Positions 1-11,233 of a stretch of 64,000 bases of DNA are shown piece by piece. The notes beneath the pieces are model-generated. The model made no database searches. It saw nothing but the letters and a program-made list of their open reading frames with translations, and was not told where the DNA came from. A program made the translations under genes and the position numbers. The DNA is from Juglans regia (lineage: Eukaryota > Streptophyta > Magnoliopsida > Fagales > Juglandaceae), in NCBI RefSeq assembly GCF_001411555.2, contig NC_049912.1, positions 2,187,001-2,251,000 on the forward strand, written 5' to 3'. Each line of letters starts with the position of its first letter. Positions within the stretch are counted from its first letter, which is position 1.

Positions 1-465
1 GAAAGAATAGAAGGTAGAAGGAGAGTCGTACCGTGAATGTGGGGCTTTTGATTTGGGGGCCGCACGCCCCTCTGAGCACGTTGTTTGTCCGTATATATTC
101 TAAGAAAAAATTTATTTATTATTTTAATATTAAATAATAAATTTATAAATAAAATATAATAAATAATTTTTAATCAAATATCAAGTCATAAAAGAATAGA
201 AATTGAAACGAAGAACAGGATTACTCTATTCTACTGCCCCTCCAACTCCAAACTGATCCTCATGAGAAAGCAAAATACCTCCAATTCCTAATCACGTCCC
301 CTTTCTTTGGTCAAAAACCTGATTTCGGAGGGAGGGAGGAAGGAAAACTCCATCTCAGATATACTGCCCAATTTGATACCCCCCCTACTCTATCCCCGAC
401 AAGTTTCAGTAGCAGAAGTCTAGTGGGGAAACGAAGAAGCGAGAGAGAGAGTTTTGGGTGGACAA
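1..465 (+). promoter_or_regulatory. Upstream region and 5' leader of the BEH gene
   Basis: This stretch precedes the BES1/BZR1-type gene. Positions about 100-190 are very AT-rich. From about 200 the sequence becomes mixed, with purine-rich runs (GGAGGGAGGGAGG near 330, GAGAGAGAGAG near 441) typical of plant 5' leaders. No clear TATA box could be tied to a start site, so the transcription start is not placed. A TTG at 454 lies in frame, but the first ATG is at 466 and is taken as the start. Confidence 0.5.
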
Positions 466-600
466 ATGTCAGGCGTAGGGTCATCGGGGAGGTTACCGAC
501 GTGGAAAGAGAGGGAGAACAACAAGAGGAGGGAGAGGAGGAGAAGAGCCATTGCTGCGAAGATATATGCTGGTCTCAGAGCTGAGGGTAACTATAAGCTG

Positions 601-632
<32 letters not shown>

Positions 633-3447
633 GGCTCTCTGTGGCGAGGCCGGTTGGCTTGTCGAAGACGATGGCACCACTTATCGCAAGGTTCCGTTTT
701 CGCAGTTTCTGCCTTCTTCTCTGTGTTGCACACACTTCGGGTTTTTCGTTTCAGTCATTGATTTTAGTCGATTTATTTATTTCTTGTGTTTACTTGTCTT
801 TAAACTTGCCTTTCGGAGTTTCTGGGACATAACAATCAGGTGTTAGTATATGGGTTTCGTCTTTCCTGTTAGTATCTGATTAGATTTTAATTTCGATAGG
901 TTAGTTGAATAATTTTGTTTGTTTTTCCAAAACAAAAAGGTCTTTTATGAGTAAAAATATACATCACACTCACATCCTATTTGGATTATATTAATTAGTA
1001 TATGATATATTCATCACCATATAAAAAAAAATATGCAATTATTTAATGGTAATAAATTAATCATATCTTACTTAGTGGGATGGTAGTATGGTGTATAAAA
1101 TTTTTCTTGCAGCTAATATTTCTAATGTGCGACATGTGATATAGAAATAAGGTCTGTATGGCAATTTGAGTTTCAAATGGATGGATTTTATTGCTTCTGA
1201 AGAAAAATTAATTACAGTTTAAAAGCGGGAGGAGGACTTTGCTACCGTGTGTCTTTTTTGAGTAATGCTATTCATTATCTCAATTTTTATAGTCTTTTCA
1301 TCATTTTATGATGTGACATTAGATGATTAGAGATTATTTATTATATTTGACTTGTGAACCTATCATCTAATGTTACATTATATGATGATGAGAGGATAAT
1401 GATAAAAAGAATGATGAAAAAATTTACTCACCTTTTTCTGGAATCGAAATCCCAAAGAAGAAAATTGCAAGGGTTAAGAGTCATATCATCATCCGTGATG
1501 CATTCATTTGCAAAACGAACTCATTAATTATTATGTCTATATAAAATGTAACCAATTGAAAAAAACTACTTTAAATTGTAAGATTTTTTTTTTTTTTTTT
1601 TGAGTTTGCCGTACTGCAATACATATTTTTCGTAATTCACTTCTTCTCCACGCAATTCCCTCTATTCTCTAACCTGTGGTTTCTTTGTGTAGCACGTAGG
1701 CGACCCGTGGTAACTAGATCTATGATCTCTTCCTCTCCAATTCTTTTGTACAAAGAGAGGATGTCCTGTTGGGGATTATAAGTCATAAGTTCACTCCACC
1801 CTTTGGGAGGGAGAGGATATGCTAAATGAGCTATAGCTCAACCGGTCATAAGTTTTTTGGTTGTTTCTAATAATACCTCCAAAAGTCATGCCCTAATAAG
1901 AATCTTGTTTTTGTATTGGTTTTTTGTTTTTGTTTTTGAGGTTCTGGAGTTCTAAAAATCCTTAATTTTGATTGGGTAACTCTTAGTAATTTCTTTTTTT
2001 AATTGGCACCGGGTATCCAAGAACATAGTCTCGACTAATCCCAGGAATGCACATGCCCTCGGTAAGGAGTTTCCCGCAAATGCACTTCGGTTAATTTAAG
2101 GGGAAGCTCCCCCAGTCCAATAGTCTCTAGAAATTGTTTGCACTCGAGAGGATTTGAACCTTAGACCTAGAGAGAGTATACCACCAAGACTAAGGTCTTT
2201 ACCACTTGAGCCAACCCCAAGGAGTTCTTTTTATACACATGTCTGCTTTATCTGAAGTCTACCTCTAAATCTAACGTCTGCATTATTTATTCTCATGTTA
2301 TATGGCGTAATGGATTGGCTTCATTTTAGAACGTGTTTGATTTCTTACTTCTGAGTTTTCTTTGTCAGCTGTTTTACAAGTAGATTTACATTCCTTGCCA
2401 TATGCTGCAATTTACTCGAATCACTATCTCAAAGATTTATGACATTATTGTGTTGTAAATATGCCTTAACAGTTCCTGCTTTGACTGGTAGGCGGATCTT
2501 TGATTTGCTTTTGTTTGTACATTGTCCTGGGAGTCCCATTTATTCAACTTGGGGTGTTTTTTTTTGGCGCGGTTGGGGGGCCGGAGCAGGGACACAAAAA
2601 GCCATGAAAATTGAGCAGGGACACAAAAAGCCCTGAAAATTGAAACTGTTTGCAGCTTAGCAATCCGTGAACATTTTAGATTGATATCTCATCTTGTGCC
2701 TAACATTACCTCCCCATACAGGAATGCAAGCCACCCCCAGCTGAGATTGCGGCCACTTCAATTAACCTCAGTGCATGTTCCTCTCTTCAACCAAGCCCAC
2801 AATCCTCAAATTTTGCAAGTCCTATACCATCCTATCACGCCAGCCCCTCATCATCCTCATTTCCAAGCCCTACACGCTTTGATGCAAACCCCTCCTCTTA
2901 CCTTCTGCCATTCCTCTGCAACATTACCTCCATTCCTACAAATCTCCCAACTCTTAGAATGTCTAACAGTGCTCCTGTAACCCCACCTCTTTCATCACCA
3001 ACCTCTAAGGGCTCAAAGCGAAGACCTGACTGGGAATCTCTTTTCAATAGCTCCCAAAACTCATTTCTCCACCCTCTCTTTGCTGCCTCTGCCCCCGCAA
3101 GCCCCACACGACGCCACCATATGACACCTGCCACAATACCAGAGTGTGATGAATCTGATGCTTCCACAGTTGACTCAGGTTGCGGGGTCAGTTTCCAGAA
3201 AGTTGCACATCTAGCAGCTCCTCCTTCACCGACGTTTAATTTGATGAAACCGGTGGCCCAGCAGGGTTTCCCCCAAGATGTTGATGGGCATGGAGGCCTA
3301 GACTGGGGGGCTGCAGCACAGAGAGGGACAGGCTCAGAATTTGAGTTTGAGAGTGGCAACGTGAAGCCATGGGAGGGCGAGAGAATTCATGAAGTAGGAG
3401 GGGATGATCTGGCGCTTACACTAGGGAGTGGGAAAGCCTGTTGTTAA
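466..3447 (+). CDS. BEH2: BES1/BZR1 homolog transcription factor (BEH2-like), 2 exons
   Basis: The CDS joins 466-690 and 2722-3447 and encodes 316 aa. It is a plant-specific brassinosteroid-response transcription factor acting in the nucleus. Residues about 10-75 form the conserved basic-helix-loop-helix-like DNA-binding domain ([20 protein letters not shown] followed by [19 protein letters not shown]). The exon junction follows TTYRK, the usual position in this family, and the 2,031-bp intron runs from GTTCCG to ATACAG. Exon 2 holds Ser/Pro-rich GSK3/BIN2-type phosphorylation sites ([19 protein letters not shown]), the conserved [15 protein letters not shown] block near residues 156-170, [13 protein letters not shown] and SPTFNL motifs, and [10 protein letters not shown] near the end. 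The C-terminus carries an EAR repression motif, LALTL (305-309). Length fits the family. In the family, dephosphorylation after brassinosteroid signalling lets the protein bind E-box or BRRE sites; that role is family knowledge. Assignment to BEH2 rather than BEH1, BEH3 or BEH4 is inference supported by gene neighbourhood. Confidence 0.93.
1260..1429. mobile_element. MITE (family D, copy 1) in BEH intron 1
   Basis: An imperfect palindrome of about 170 bp. The left arm GAGTAATGCTATTCATTATC is mirrored by a right arm ending AAAAAATTTACTC. A second copy with the same central block (ATTTATTATATTTGACTTGT here) lies at 50064-50236. Inverted ends, small size and lack of coding capacity mark a MITE; the superfamily was not determined. 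Confidence 0.55.
2001..2222 (-). mobile_element. Au-type SINE (tRNA-derived) in BEH intron 1
   Basis: Read on the minus strand, this begins CTTGGGGTTGGCTCAAGTGG and ends with GGTGCCAATT followed by an A-run (the T-run at 1992-2000). Pol III promoter boxes are visible: an A-box-like TGGCTCAAGTGG (complement of 2202-2213) and a B box GGTTCAAATCC (complement of 2150-2160). The order and the 3' end (…CCCGGTGCCAATT) match the plant Au SINE family as I remember it. It sits antisense to the host gene. A target duplication was not clearly seen. It is not a functional tRNA gene: the acceptor-stem structure is not preserved and the body extends far past the tRNA-like head. Confidence 0.72.
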
Positions 3448-3890
3448 GCATCCAGGTGATGATCAGGGATGAGGATGTTTATAAGGGAGGAAAGATTTCA
3501 GCTTGTGTTAGTTGTACATTCTCATCTATACGTGTTTTTTTAGCCGTGCTGTGTGTGGCATTGCTTGAGGTCTCGTGTGAATTCTGCCACTGTAGGAAGA
3601 CTTGACTTTGTAATTGATGCATCCTGTTTTTTCTGTGTACAGTTCTCATTCTGTAGGAGCCATTAGAGGATTGTAAACCGATTCAACTATTTATGAAAAT
3701 ATCGAATTGAAGGAAAGTGTTCCTGGTTATCTTTATGTGGTGAGGAAGGTGAATGGAGAGGTCATGTTCTTCTCCCAGTTGATTATGTCTGTACTCTGTA
3801 GTTTCTTCCTCAATTCTTCGTTTATTACCGGAGCGACTTGAATTGTCATTATGGTAGTCCTAGAATTGTGTTCTTTATATATATATATAT
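3448..3890 (+). other. 3' untranslated region and downstream flank of BEH
   Basis: Non-coding sequence after the TAA at 3445-3447. TG/TTTT-rich stretches around 3530-3680, typical of plant 3' UTRs, probably include the poly(A) site; the exact site is not determined. An (AT)n run at about 3875-3893 ends the stretch. Confidence 0.5.
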
Positions 3891-3892
3891 AT

Positions 3893-4140
3893 ATGAAAAA
3901 TGCTAGTATACCTTCTGAGTTTGTTCTTTCATTTTGACCGATCATGTATTTAATTTTTTTTTACTTAATGATTAAAGAAGTGACTTTTAGTGTATTGATA
4001 TATTTTTTATTTTTTAAAAATATTTAGATATATTAAAGAATATGAAAAGAAAAAGAAGAAAAAATAACAAGCCAAATTTGTGCTAGGTGGCACGTCGGTC
4101 ATTGTTGGGGCGGCAATCTAGCACCACTCATGTATATATA
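3893..4140. mobile_element. AT-rich MITE-like repeat (family B, copy 1)
   Basis: This starts TGAAAAATGCTAGTATACC, then a shared block around TTCATTTTGACCGATCATGT, an internal run TTAATGATTAAAGAAGTGAC, and an AT-rich second half. The same order recurs at 22340-22580 and 50698-50930. It is a dispersed non-coding repeat. Exact ends and target duplications are uncertain, so the MITE classification is inference. Confidence 0.5.
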
Positions 4141-4177
4141 TACACACACACACACATTAAGTGAAGCGAGAGAGTAA

Positions 4178-4779
4178 GAGCACTCTCAATGAATTCTTTA
4201 TCTTATCATTTAAAATATATCACCAAAATTCATTTTTTCTATTTTACATATTGATTTTTATAATATGTCATCTATCAGTTTATTTATTTTTTCTCTATAT
4301 CATTTAAATATTCTTTTTAAATATTTCATTTCTATCAATAAATTTAAAATATTCATATATTTTTTTATATTTGCAATTTATTTTTATATATAATGTAAAA
4401 TAATTCAGTCCTATATACATAAAACAAAAATATATAAGCCATATAAAAATTAAAAATAAAATCAAATATGAAAAAATTGGTTTAAAAATAATTCCAAAAT
4501 ATTGTTTAGAAGAAAATGAAATATATGTGTTTTAAATGATAAATAATAAAAAGAATTTGCTTAATATGATAAAAATCAAAGTAAATAAAAATGAGGGAGT
4601 AAATGAAATATAAATAATAAAATTTTTTTTACAAGATGAACAGTATTCGCTACATATAGCGGAGTACTGTAGCTAAATGTATTTTACAATTCATTTACAT
4701 AATCGGATGGAGCTTCTTTTGGCAACAATTCTTCAAATTATTTATATTTTTTATATAATACAAAAACCATTGAGTGCTC
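4178..4779. mobile_element. Tourist/Harbinger-like MITE with TAA target duplication
   Basis: The left end GAGCACTCTCAATG (4178-4191) is matched by an inverted right end CATTGAGTGCTC (4768-4779). Each end is flanked by TAA (4175-4177 and 4780-4782), the 3-bp duplication typical of PIF/Harbinger elements. The interior is about 600 bp, strongly AT-rich and non-coding. The GAGCA… terminus is typical of plant Tourist-like MITEs. Confidence 0.68.
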
Positions 4780-4899
4780 TAATAGATATTTATTTAGTGA
4801 AAACAAGTTAACTATCATTGTATAGATAAACAAGTTAAAAGAATATAGGTTCAGGAAAAAAAAAAAGCGTTAAGAAAACTTAATGTAAAAAGATTACTC

Positions 4900-5288
4900 A
4901 TCTTAAATAACAATAATAATTTAATTAAATATATCATTTTCATTTAACTATAATTATAAACAAAAATAATTATTTAATTGGATGTATTATTTTTATTTTT
5001 TTAAATGTAAATAACAACAACAACAAACAAACAAAAATAAGTATTTAATTGGATGTATTGTTTTTATTTTTTAACTTTAAACAACAACAACAACAGAATG
5101 GTGAAGGGGAATGAATGATGTGATTTTATTGTAATAATTATCATTTAATGATAATATAAATTTAATGCTTTGGGGTCCTTTCCTTAACGGGTAAGGTATT
5201 TGTCATTTACTTCTTAGAAGGGTGAGGCAATGGAGTAGGGTTTATGCAAATAACACAGTTTTGATCGATAGTTAATTACCACATAGGT
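4900..5288. repeat. AT-rich flank with a ~70-bp direct duplication
   Basis: A unit containing TATTTAATTGGATGTATT, a T-run and AACAACAACAAC occurs twice in tandem at about 4974-5026 and 5043-5095, with a weaker third copy just upstream. The rest up to the LINE has no recognisable gene. The true 5' end of the LINE may lie within 5160-5288. Confidence 0.5.
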
Positions 5289-6678
5289 ATGGCAGATGAA
5301 CTGGCTAGGCTTTGGAAATGTTTTAACCTAATAGAAATAGAGAAAGAAGAGGTTGTTTTTATAGACGATGAAACAAAACGTGTAGATGCTAGAGCACAGA
5401 GATGTCTTCTTCTACTCATCTTGATGGAAAAGAGTCTTAACAAAGAAGTTTTCAAAGCTACCATGACTAAAAACTAGAATCCTGAAGGCTCTCTAATCTT
5501 CAATGAGGTGGGGCATCATAGGTTTTTAGTTGAATTTCAAAAAGCTATGGACATAGAACGTGTGACAAATGGAAGGCCATGGTCTTTTGATAAAAATGTA
5601 ATTTGTATTCAAGCCTTTGATAGCAGTACTCCTTCTAGTGAGGTGATTTTTACTCATGAATCCTTTTGGATCCAACTACATGGTATGCCTTTGGCAGCCA
5701 TGACAACTAAAGGTGGAGAAAGAATTGTCTCCTTAGTAGGGGAAGTCTTAATAGTAGATGTGGATGGGGATGGGGTTGGTTGGGGAAAATATATAAGAAT
5801 CGGGTAAAAATGGATATTACAAAGCCTTTACCTCGTGGGAGACTAATTAGAATAGAGGGCAAACAAAATTGGATTGACTTCAAATATGAGAGATTGCCTT
5901 TATTTTGTTTCATTGTGGGGTAATTCAGCATGTAGACATGGTTTGTGCTTTAGAAAGAGGCAGAATAAATGGAAGAGCTGCTGGTCAATCCCAATATGGT
6001 CAATGGTTAAGGGCCACAACTATTAATTTAATGGGTAATGGTGACAAAAGAGTAGGAGGTACGGGAAACAAAACTCAAACATATTTTCAAGTAAATGGTA
6101 AGCGTCAACTCAATAAGGGTTTAATCACTCAATATGGTGATCAGGAAGAGGCTCACTTGGAACCCTCTCACAATCAACAAACTAAGATTTATAACCCATC
6201 TGGTGAAGCTGGTGATAAGGGGAAATAAAAAATAGAACTGGAGTATAAAAGACAGGTTGATCAAATTAAAGACCAGAAGATAGCTTTATCAGAAGATAGC
6301 TACAAGGCTAATAAGGTTCAGGAAGATTTGAATAACAACATTAATAGTTCCTCAAGGAGTTTACAAGCAACTCAGATACTCAGCTCTTCACCAGGTAATC
6401 TTGTTTATTCGAGGCTTAATTCTTTGAGTAATGTGGAGCTAACACCAAAGACAATGGGTTGGAAAAGAAGGGCAAGAGCAGTTAAATTACCAAGATTAGA
6501 TGAGATGGAAAGTGGGGACACCAGCACAGGTTGCACAAGTGGTAGAAAAAGAGATAAAGAAATGATAGATAGTGGAGATCAGCAAGGTTTAACCAAAAAA
6601 CAAAAGGAGAGGCTCAATCTTGAAAGGAGAATAACTCAGGAACACATGATGGAGGCTGCTAAGCGACCCTACCAGTAG
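5289..6678 (+). pseudogene. LINE ORF1 remnant (DUF4283-like gag)
   Basis: The translation begins MADELARLWKCFNLIEIEKE, typical of the DUF4283 N-terminal domain of plant LINE ORF1 proteins. Further along, FHRFLVEF-type and FWIQLHGMPLAAMT motifs match that domain's conserved core, followed by a basic, polar region. The frame is interrupted at about 5475, 5805 and 6226-6328. In intact elements this protein binds the element's RNA; here it is a relic. Confidence 0.75.
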
Positions 6679-8160
6679 CAATGAGATGTCTTACTTGGAA
6701 CTGTCGAGGGCTTGGGAACCTTCGAACAATTTGAGAGCTTCATTTTATGGTGAAGCAAAAATGCCCACACATAGTCTTCCTTATTGAAACCAAAAGAACA
6801 AGGGAGAGGATTGAAAGAATTAGAAATAAAATAGCTTTTGTTAGAAGTTTTACAGTGAATAGCAAAGGAAGTAGTGTAGGGTTGCCAATGATGTAGAAAT
6901 CTAATGTTGATATAGAAGTTGAATCATATACTAATTCACACATATTTGCCAGAGTTAATGATCCACAAATTGGGAAGACTTGGACCCTTACAGGGTTTTA
7001 TGGCAGCCCAGTAACTGTAAAAAGAAAAGGTAGTTGGCAGTTATTAATGTTTTTACAACCTTTGGATCATAGACCATGGGTGTGCATGAGAAATTTCAAT
7101 GAATTGCTTCATCAACATGAGAAACATGGGGGACCACAGAGACCTTTTACTCAAATGGAAGGATTTAGACATGTTTTGCAAGACAGTGACTTAAGTGACA
7201 TGGGATACATTGGCACCAAATACACTTGGTCCAGTACCAAAGAAAGACCTAAATTTACCAAGGAGAGGTTAGATAGAGTGTTTGCTAATACTGAATGTGA
7301 GTAGTTTTCAAGCTATTATTGTTACCACATTAGCAATATGTTCTTCATATCACAGTCCTCTTCTAACAAACCTGAGTTCTCAGACTCAACCTACAAGAAG
7401 GAGAGCAAGACTCTTTAGATATGAACTTAGTTGGGGCCTTAAAAATAATTGTAAAGCAATGATCACTAGAGCATGGAATGTCAATATTATAAATGGAAAG
7501 ACAATGGCAGCCTTCTCAAACAATCTAGATAGTTGTAGAATTCAACTAATCAACTGAAACAAGAACCAAGAGAAGGAAACCAAGGAAGACATTGAAACTC
7601 AGCTAGGCAGGGTAAAACAAATTCAAGAGAGGAACACAGGGAATGATCTGGAAGAAATAAAACAGATTCAAAGACATGTGAATATGAGATTGGAGCAAGA
7701 AGAGTTTAAGTGGAAACAAAGATCTAAACAAAGTTGGCTCAAAGTGTGGGATAATTATATTTTCACACTTGTGCTTCTTAAAGTTGTAAGACTAATTCTA
7801 TTAACAGCATTAGTGATGGTGAAGGGTATCTTCATACAACTCTACAAGATATAAATTAGACTTTTCTTGATTTTTTCACTAATCTGTTTGCTACTTCTAA
7901 TCCCTCGGGTCAATTACAATGTGTGAAGTTTATGCCATTCCTGATTACAGAGAAGATGAACAATAATATTTCAAATGGTTTGTTTCCTCACAGGTACAAG
8001 AAGTTGTCCTTAATATGAACCCCATGTGTTCTCCAGGACCAAATGGTTTTTCAGTTGGATTTTTTCGACAACACTGAGATATTGTAGGTAAGGATATGTG
8101 TGAAGCAGTTACAATGGCATTGAACACAAATAGGTGAGACAGTTCCATAAATGAGACGGT

Positions 8161-8344
8161 GCGGTTTGGATAGTGAGTTGAGATGAAAATTAAAAGTTGA
8201 ATAAAATATTATTAGAATATTATTTTTTAATATTATTATTATTTTGAGGATTGAAAAAGTTGAATTGTTTATTATATTTTGTGTGAAAATTAAGAAAATT
8301 TTTCATAATAAGATGAGATGAAACATTTCTTGTATCCAAACGGA
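8161..8344. mobile_element. MITE family A (copy 1) nested in the LINE
   Basis: The left end CGGTTTGGATAGTGAGTTGA is inverted relative to the right end TGTATCCAAACGG. Near each end is a GAGATGA-type run. LINE coding sense resumes on both sides (…INET before, …LIPKTKLKT after), so this is a later insertion. Related copies are at 17724-17885, 33073-33271, 49729-49936 and 54444-54631. Confidence 0.68.
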
Positions 8345-10720
8345 TTATATAGTCTTAATTCCAAAAACCAAATTGAAGACAATATTGCCTAATATCATAT
8401 CCCCAACTTAGAGTGCATTTGTTCCAGGGAGACTAATAGCAGATAATGTAGTAGTTGCCTCTGAAGCCTTCCACTCTTTGTAGTGTAGAATGAAAGGTTT
8501 AACTGGATACATGGCTCTAAAGTTGGATATGAGTAAAACTTATGACAGGTTGGAGTGAAGCTTTATTGAAATTGTGATGGAAAAGATGAGATTCAATAGA
8601 AGATGGATTGACTTAATTTTAAACTGTGTAACTACAGTCTCATACTCTCTCTTAATTAATGGATCCCCACAACCAGTCATTACTCCATCTCGATGCATTA
8701 GACAAGGTGATCCATTGTCACCCTATCTATTTATATTGTGTTCAGAGGCCCTAAGTCAAATGCTCAACAAGGCAGAAGAAGCAAGGATGATAATTGTTTT
8801 ACCACTGGGTAGAGGAAAAATTCACATAAATCATCTATTTTTTGCAGATGATAGTTTGTTATTCTTCCAAGCTTCATCTTTGGAATGGACTAGGATACTA
8901 CATCTTTTAGGCCAATATTAAATAGGATCAGGACAGAGGCTGAATAAAGAAAAGTCATATCTTTTTTTCAGTAAAAAGTAAAAACACACAGCTCTCAGCA
9001 AGGGACACTATCACCAGTATTGCATGGTCAAAATTACCAGCTCTTATGAGAAATATCTTGGTCTTCCAGCTTTGATATGCAGATCAAGAAACAAGGACTT
9101 TAAAGAAATATTTGACAAAGTCATAGGCAAAATGAGCAATTGGAAGCTAAAGTTTTTATCACAAGTAGGGAGGGAAATCCTGATAAAATTTGTTATATAA
9201 GTCATCCCTACTTATTCGATGGAAGTTTTTAAACTTCCTAAAGGCTTGCTGAAACTACTAAACAGGATGATGAGAGGGTACTGGTGGGGTCAAGCTAACC
9301 AGGAGAGAAAAATGAATTAGTTGAGTAGGTCTCAAATGAGGAAGTTCAAAGAGATAGGGGGCTTGGTTTTAGAGAATTTGAGAACTTTAACCTTGCTTTG
9401 TTTGCAAAACAAGATTGGAGGATTATTAAAAGTCCAAATTCTCTAGCATCAAGAGTCCTGCAAGTAAAATATTTTCCTCAATCTAATTTTTTCAATGCTA
9501 AGTTGGGAAGTAATCCCTCTTATATTTGAAGAAGCATTTTATCTACTAGAGCTCTACTTCTAGAAGGGACCATATGGAGAATTGGCAATGGGAAATCAGT
9601 AAGAATTTGGTCAGATCTTTAGCTGCCTCAACCTACCTTATACAAACCTCAAAGTGGAAACAATTTATTGGGGGATGATGCTAAAGTGGAGGTTCTTATT
9701 CAACCAGAAACTAAGGAATGAAACATACCCTTGATCAAAGCAGTTTTCAATAATACTGAAGCTAACCTAATAATTCAGATTCCAATCAGTCAAAACAATA
9801 AGCAAGACAAGTTGGTTTGGAGAAGCAATGCAAATGGAGTTTTTTATAGTGAGGAATGCTTATCACTTACAAGGAGAACTGCAAGAAAGACAAAAAGGAC
9901 AAAACTCTCATAATTCCCACCCTCTAGAAGAATGGACCAAACTGTAGAAGATTGCAATACCACCAGCAACCAAGAATTTCTTGTAGAGAGCATGTAGGAA
10001 TATTCTACCTACCAAATTCAACCTATGCAAAAAGAAAATTCTGGAAGACCCCATTTGCCTAATGTGTCTACTGGAACTAGAAACTATAGAACACATACTT
10101 TGGGAATGTGCTTCAGATACTGATATTCTGGGTTAATGCTCCAGGAAAATTCAAAAAAGCCAGTTTTCATACAAAAGTGTTAAAAACTTATTGCAAAACA
10201 TGTTAAAAAAGCTAAACAAGGAAGAGATGATTGAGCTATCTTTAACTCTCTGGAATTTATGGTAGAGAAGGAATGAATTTGTTTTTAAGAACATACTCGT
10301 TGATCCAAACACAGTGTTACACAGAGTGAATCAAATGCTGATAGATATTTTTGTTTTAGAATCAAGAGAGGTTAACCAGACATCTTCTACAAATACAAGG
10401 AGAGTTACATGGGAATGTCCACCTCAAGGTTTTTGTAAGATCAACTGGAATGTGGCAGTTGATACAAGTCATTGTAAAATAGGGATAGGTGTTGCTATTA
10501 GAGACGAGGAAGGCAACTTTCTGACTATTTTGAGGAAGAAACAAGCTTCTTCCTAATCCACTTCTAGCAGAGGCAACAGTTGCACTCCCAGCAGTCAATT
10601 TTGGTCTTCAACTGGGCATGAGCAAGGTAATCTTAGAAGGAGACTCTAAAAAAGTGGTTAATGAAGTCTATCAGAGAAGCCAAAATAATAGTTATTTTGG
10701 AATGCTCAATTCAGACATTC

Positions 10721-10748
10721 TTTTTTTTTTATTATTATATAAGTAAAT
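10721..10748 (-). mobile_element. 28-bp retroposed stub flanked by an 11-bp direct repeat
   Basis: The sequence TTCAGACATTC occurs at 10710-10720 and again at 10749-10759, bracketing ten T followed by ATTATTATATAAGTAAAT. A homopolymer at one end plus a target duplication is the signature of target-primed reverse transcription with extreme 5' truncation, in minus orientation. The T-run plus ATAAGTAA head is shared with the larger insertion at 18420-18556, suggesting the same source family. The stub interrupts the RNase H region of the LINE. Confidence 0.55.
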
Positions 10749-10955
10749 TTCAGACATTCAAGTTTGTATGACTAAATATGTAAACTGCCAATTCAGCCAT
10801 ATACATCGTGAAGGCAATTCAGTTGCCCACAATCTAGGAAAGGATACCTTATTTGTAATAGACTGTATAGTAGATATGGAGAATCCTCCTAACTTTCTCC
10901 GGTTCTTGTATTAGAACAAGTTATCAATGAATGAGATTTAAAAAAAAAAAAAAAA

Positions 10956-11233
10956 GATATAGATAAGGTAATGAACTCAAGAGTTCCATTTGACAGTCTC
11001 TCTCTTCAGGTTGGCATAGAAATCAACACCCATGACCAATTGAGTCTCAAATCGATATGGGACCCACTATTAAACTCAAGTTGATTAATATTCTTACTTT
11101 TATAAGAAATAACAGCAAAAGTAAATTTTAGAATAGGGCATAGGAGTATCTTGTGATTCAACAACCATATTATTGAAATCAATATGTGCATGACAAAGCT
11201 TTAGCAACAGTTTATGACTTTATTCTGAGTGTT
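10956..11233 (-). other. Downstream flank and probable 3' UTR of APP1
   Basis: This short non-coding stretch lies between the LINE poly(A) tail and the APP1 stop codon (complement of 11234-11236). It is AT-rich and should contain the APP1 3' UTR. No poly(A) signal could be assigned with confidence. Confidence 0.4.

Larger units (their letters stand above)
6681..10914 (+). pseudogene. LINE ORF2 remnant (endonuclease, reverse transcriptase, RNase H)
   Basis: The endonuclease starts MRCLTWNCRGLGN at 6681 and includes YTWSSTKERP and KERLDRVFAN near 7230-7300. The reverse transcriptase spans about 8360-8950, with RLIADNVVVASEAFHS, a KLDMSKTYDRLE-type motif (normally KAYD), GDPLSPYLFILCSEALS, and the catalytic FADD box (HLFFADDSLLFF near 8835). 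A zinc-binding reverse-transcriptase tail lies near 9950-10130 (ILPTKFNLCKKKILEDP…CLMC). RNase H lies at about 10420-10914 (INWNVAVDTSH…GIGVAIRDEEGNF…SHIHREGNSVAHNLGK). Stops and frameshifts are spread throughout. Confidence 0.85.
5289..10955 (+). mobile_element. Degenerate L1-type LINE, nearly full length, with poly(A) tail
   Basis: The order is an ORF1-like region, an endonuclease, a reverse transcriptase, a zinc-binding region and an RNase H domain, ending in a 16-A tail at 10940-10955. This is the layout of plant L1-type non-LTR retrotransposons. The reading frame is broken by many stops and frameshifts, so the element cannot encode working protein. It carries two later insertions: a MITE at 8161-8344 and a 28-bp insertion at 10721-10748. 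A target-site duplication could not be found by eye, so the 5' boundary is approximate. Confidence 0.88.

Noticed and set aside
2001..2222. Functional tRNA gene
   Set aside because: It has A and B boxes but no cloverleaf, and a body extending about 150 bp beyond the tRNA-like head with an A-tail. This is a SINE.
2898..3359. 153-aa open frame on the minus strand
   Set aside because: It lies opposite BEH exon 2, whose plus frame has all family motifs. The antisense frame shows no recognisable domain.
2959..3447. Start of BEH exon 2 taken at the ATG at 2959
   Set aside because: The frame is open back to the acceptor at 2721, and the added residues match the conserved BEH middle region, so 2959 is an internal methionine.
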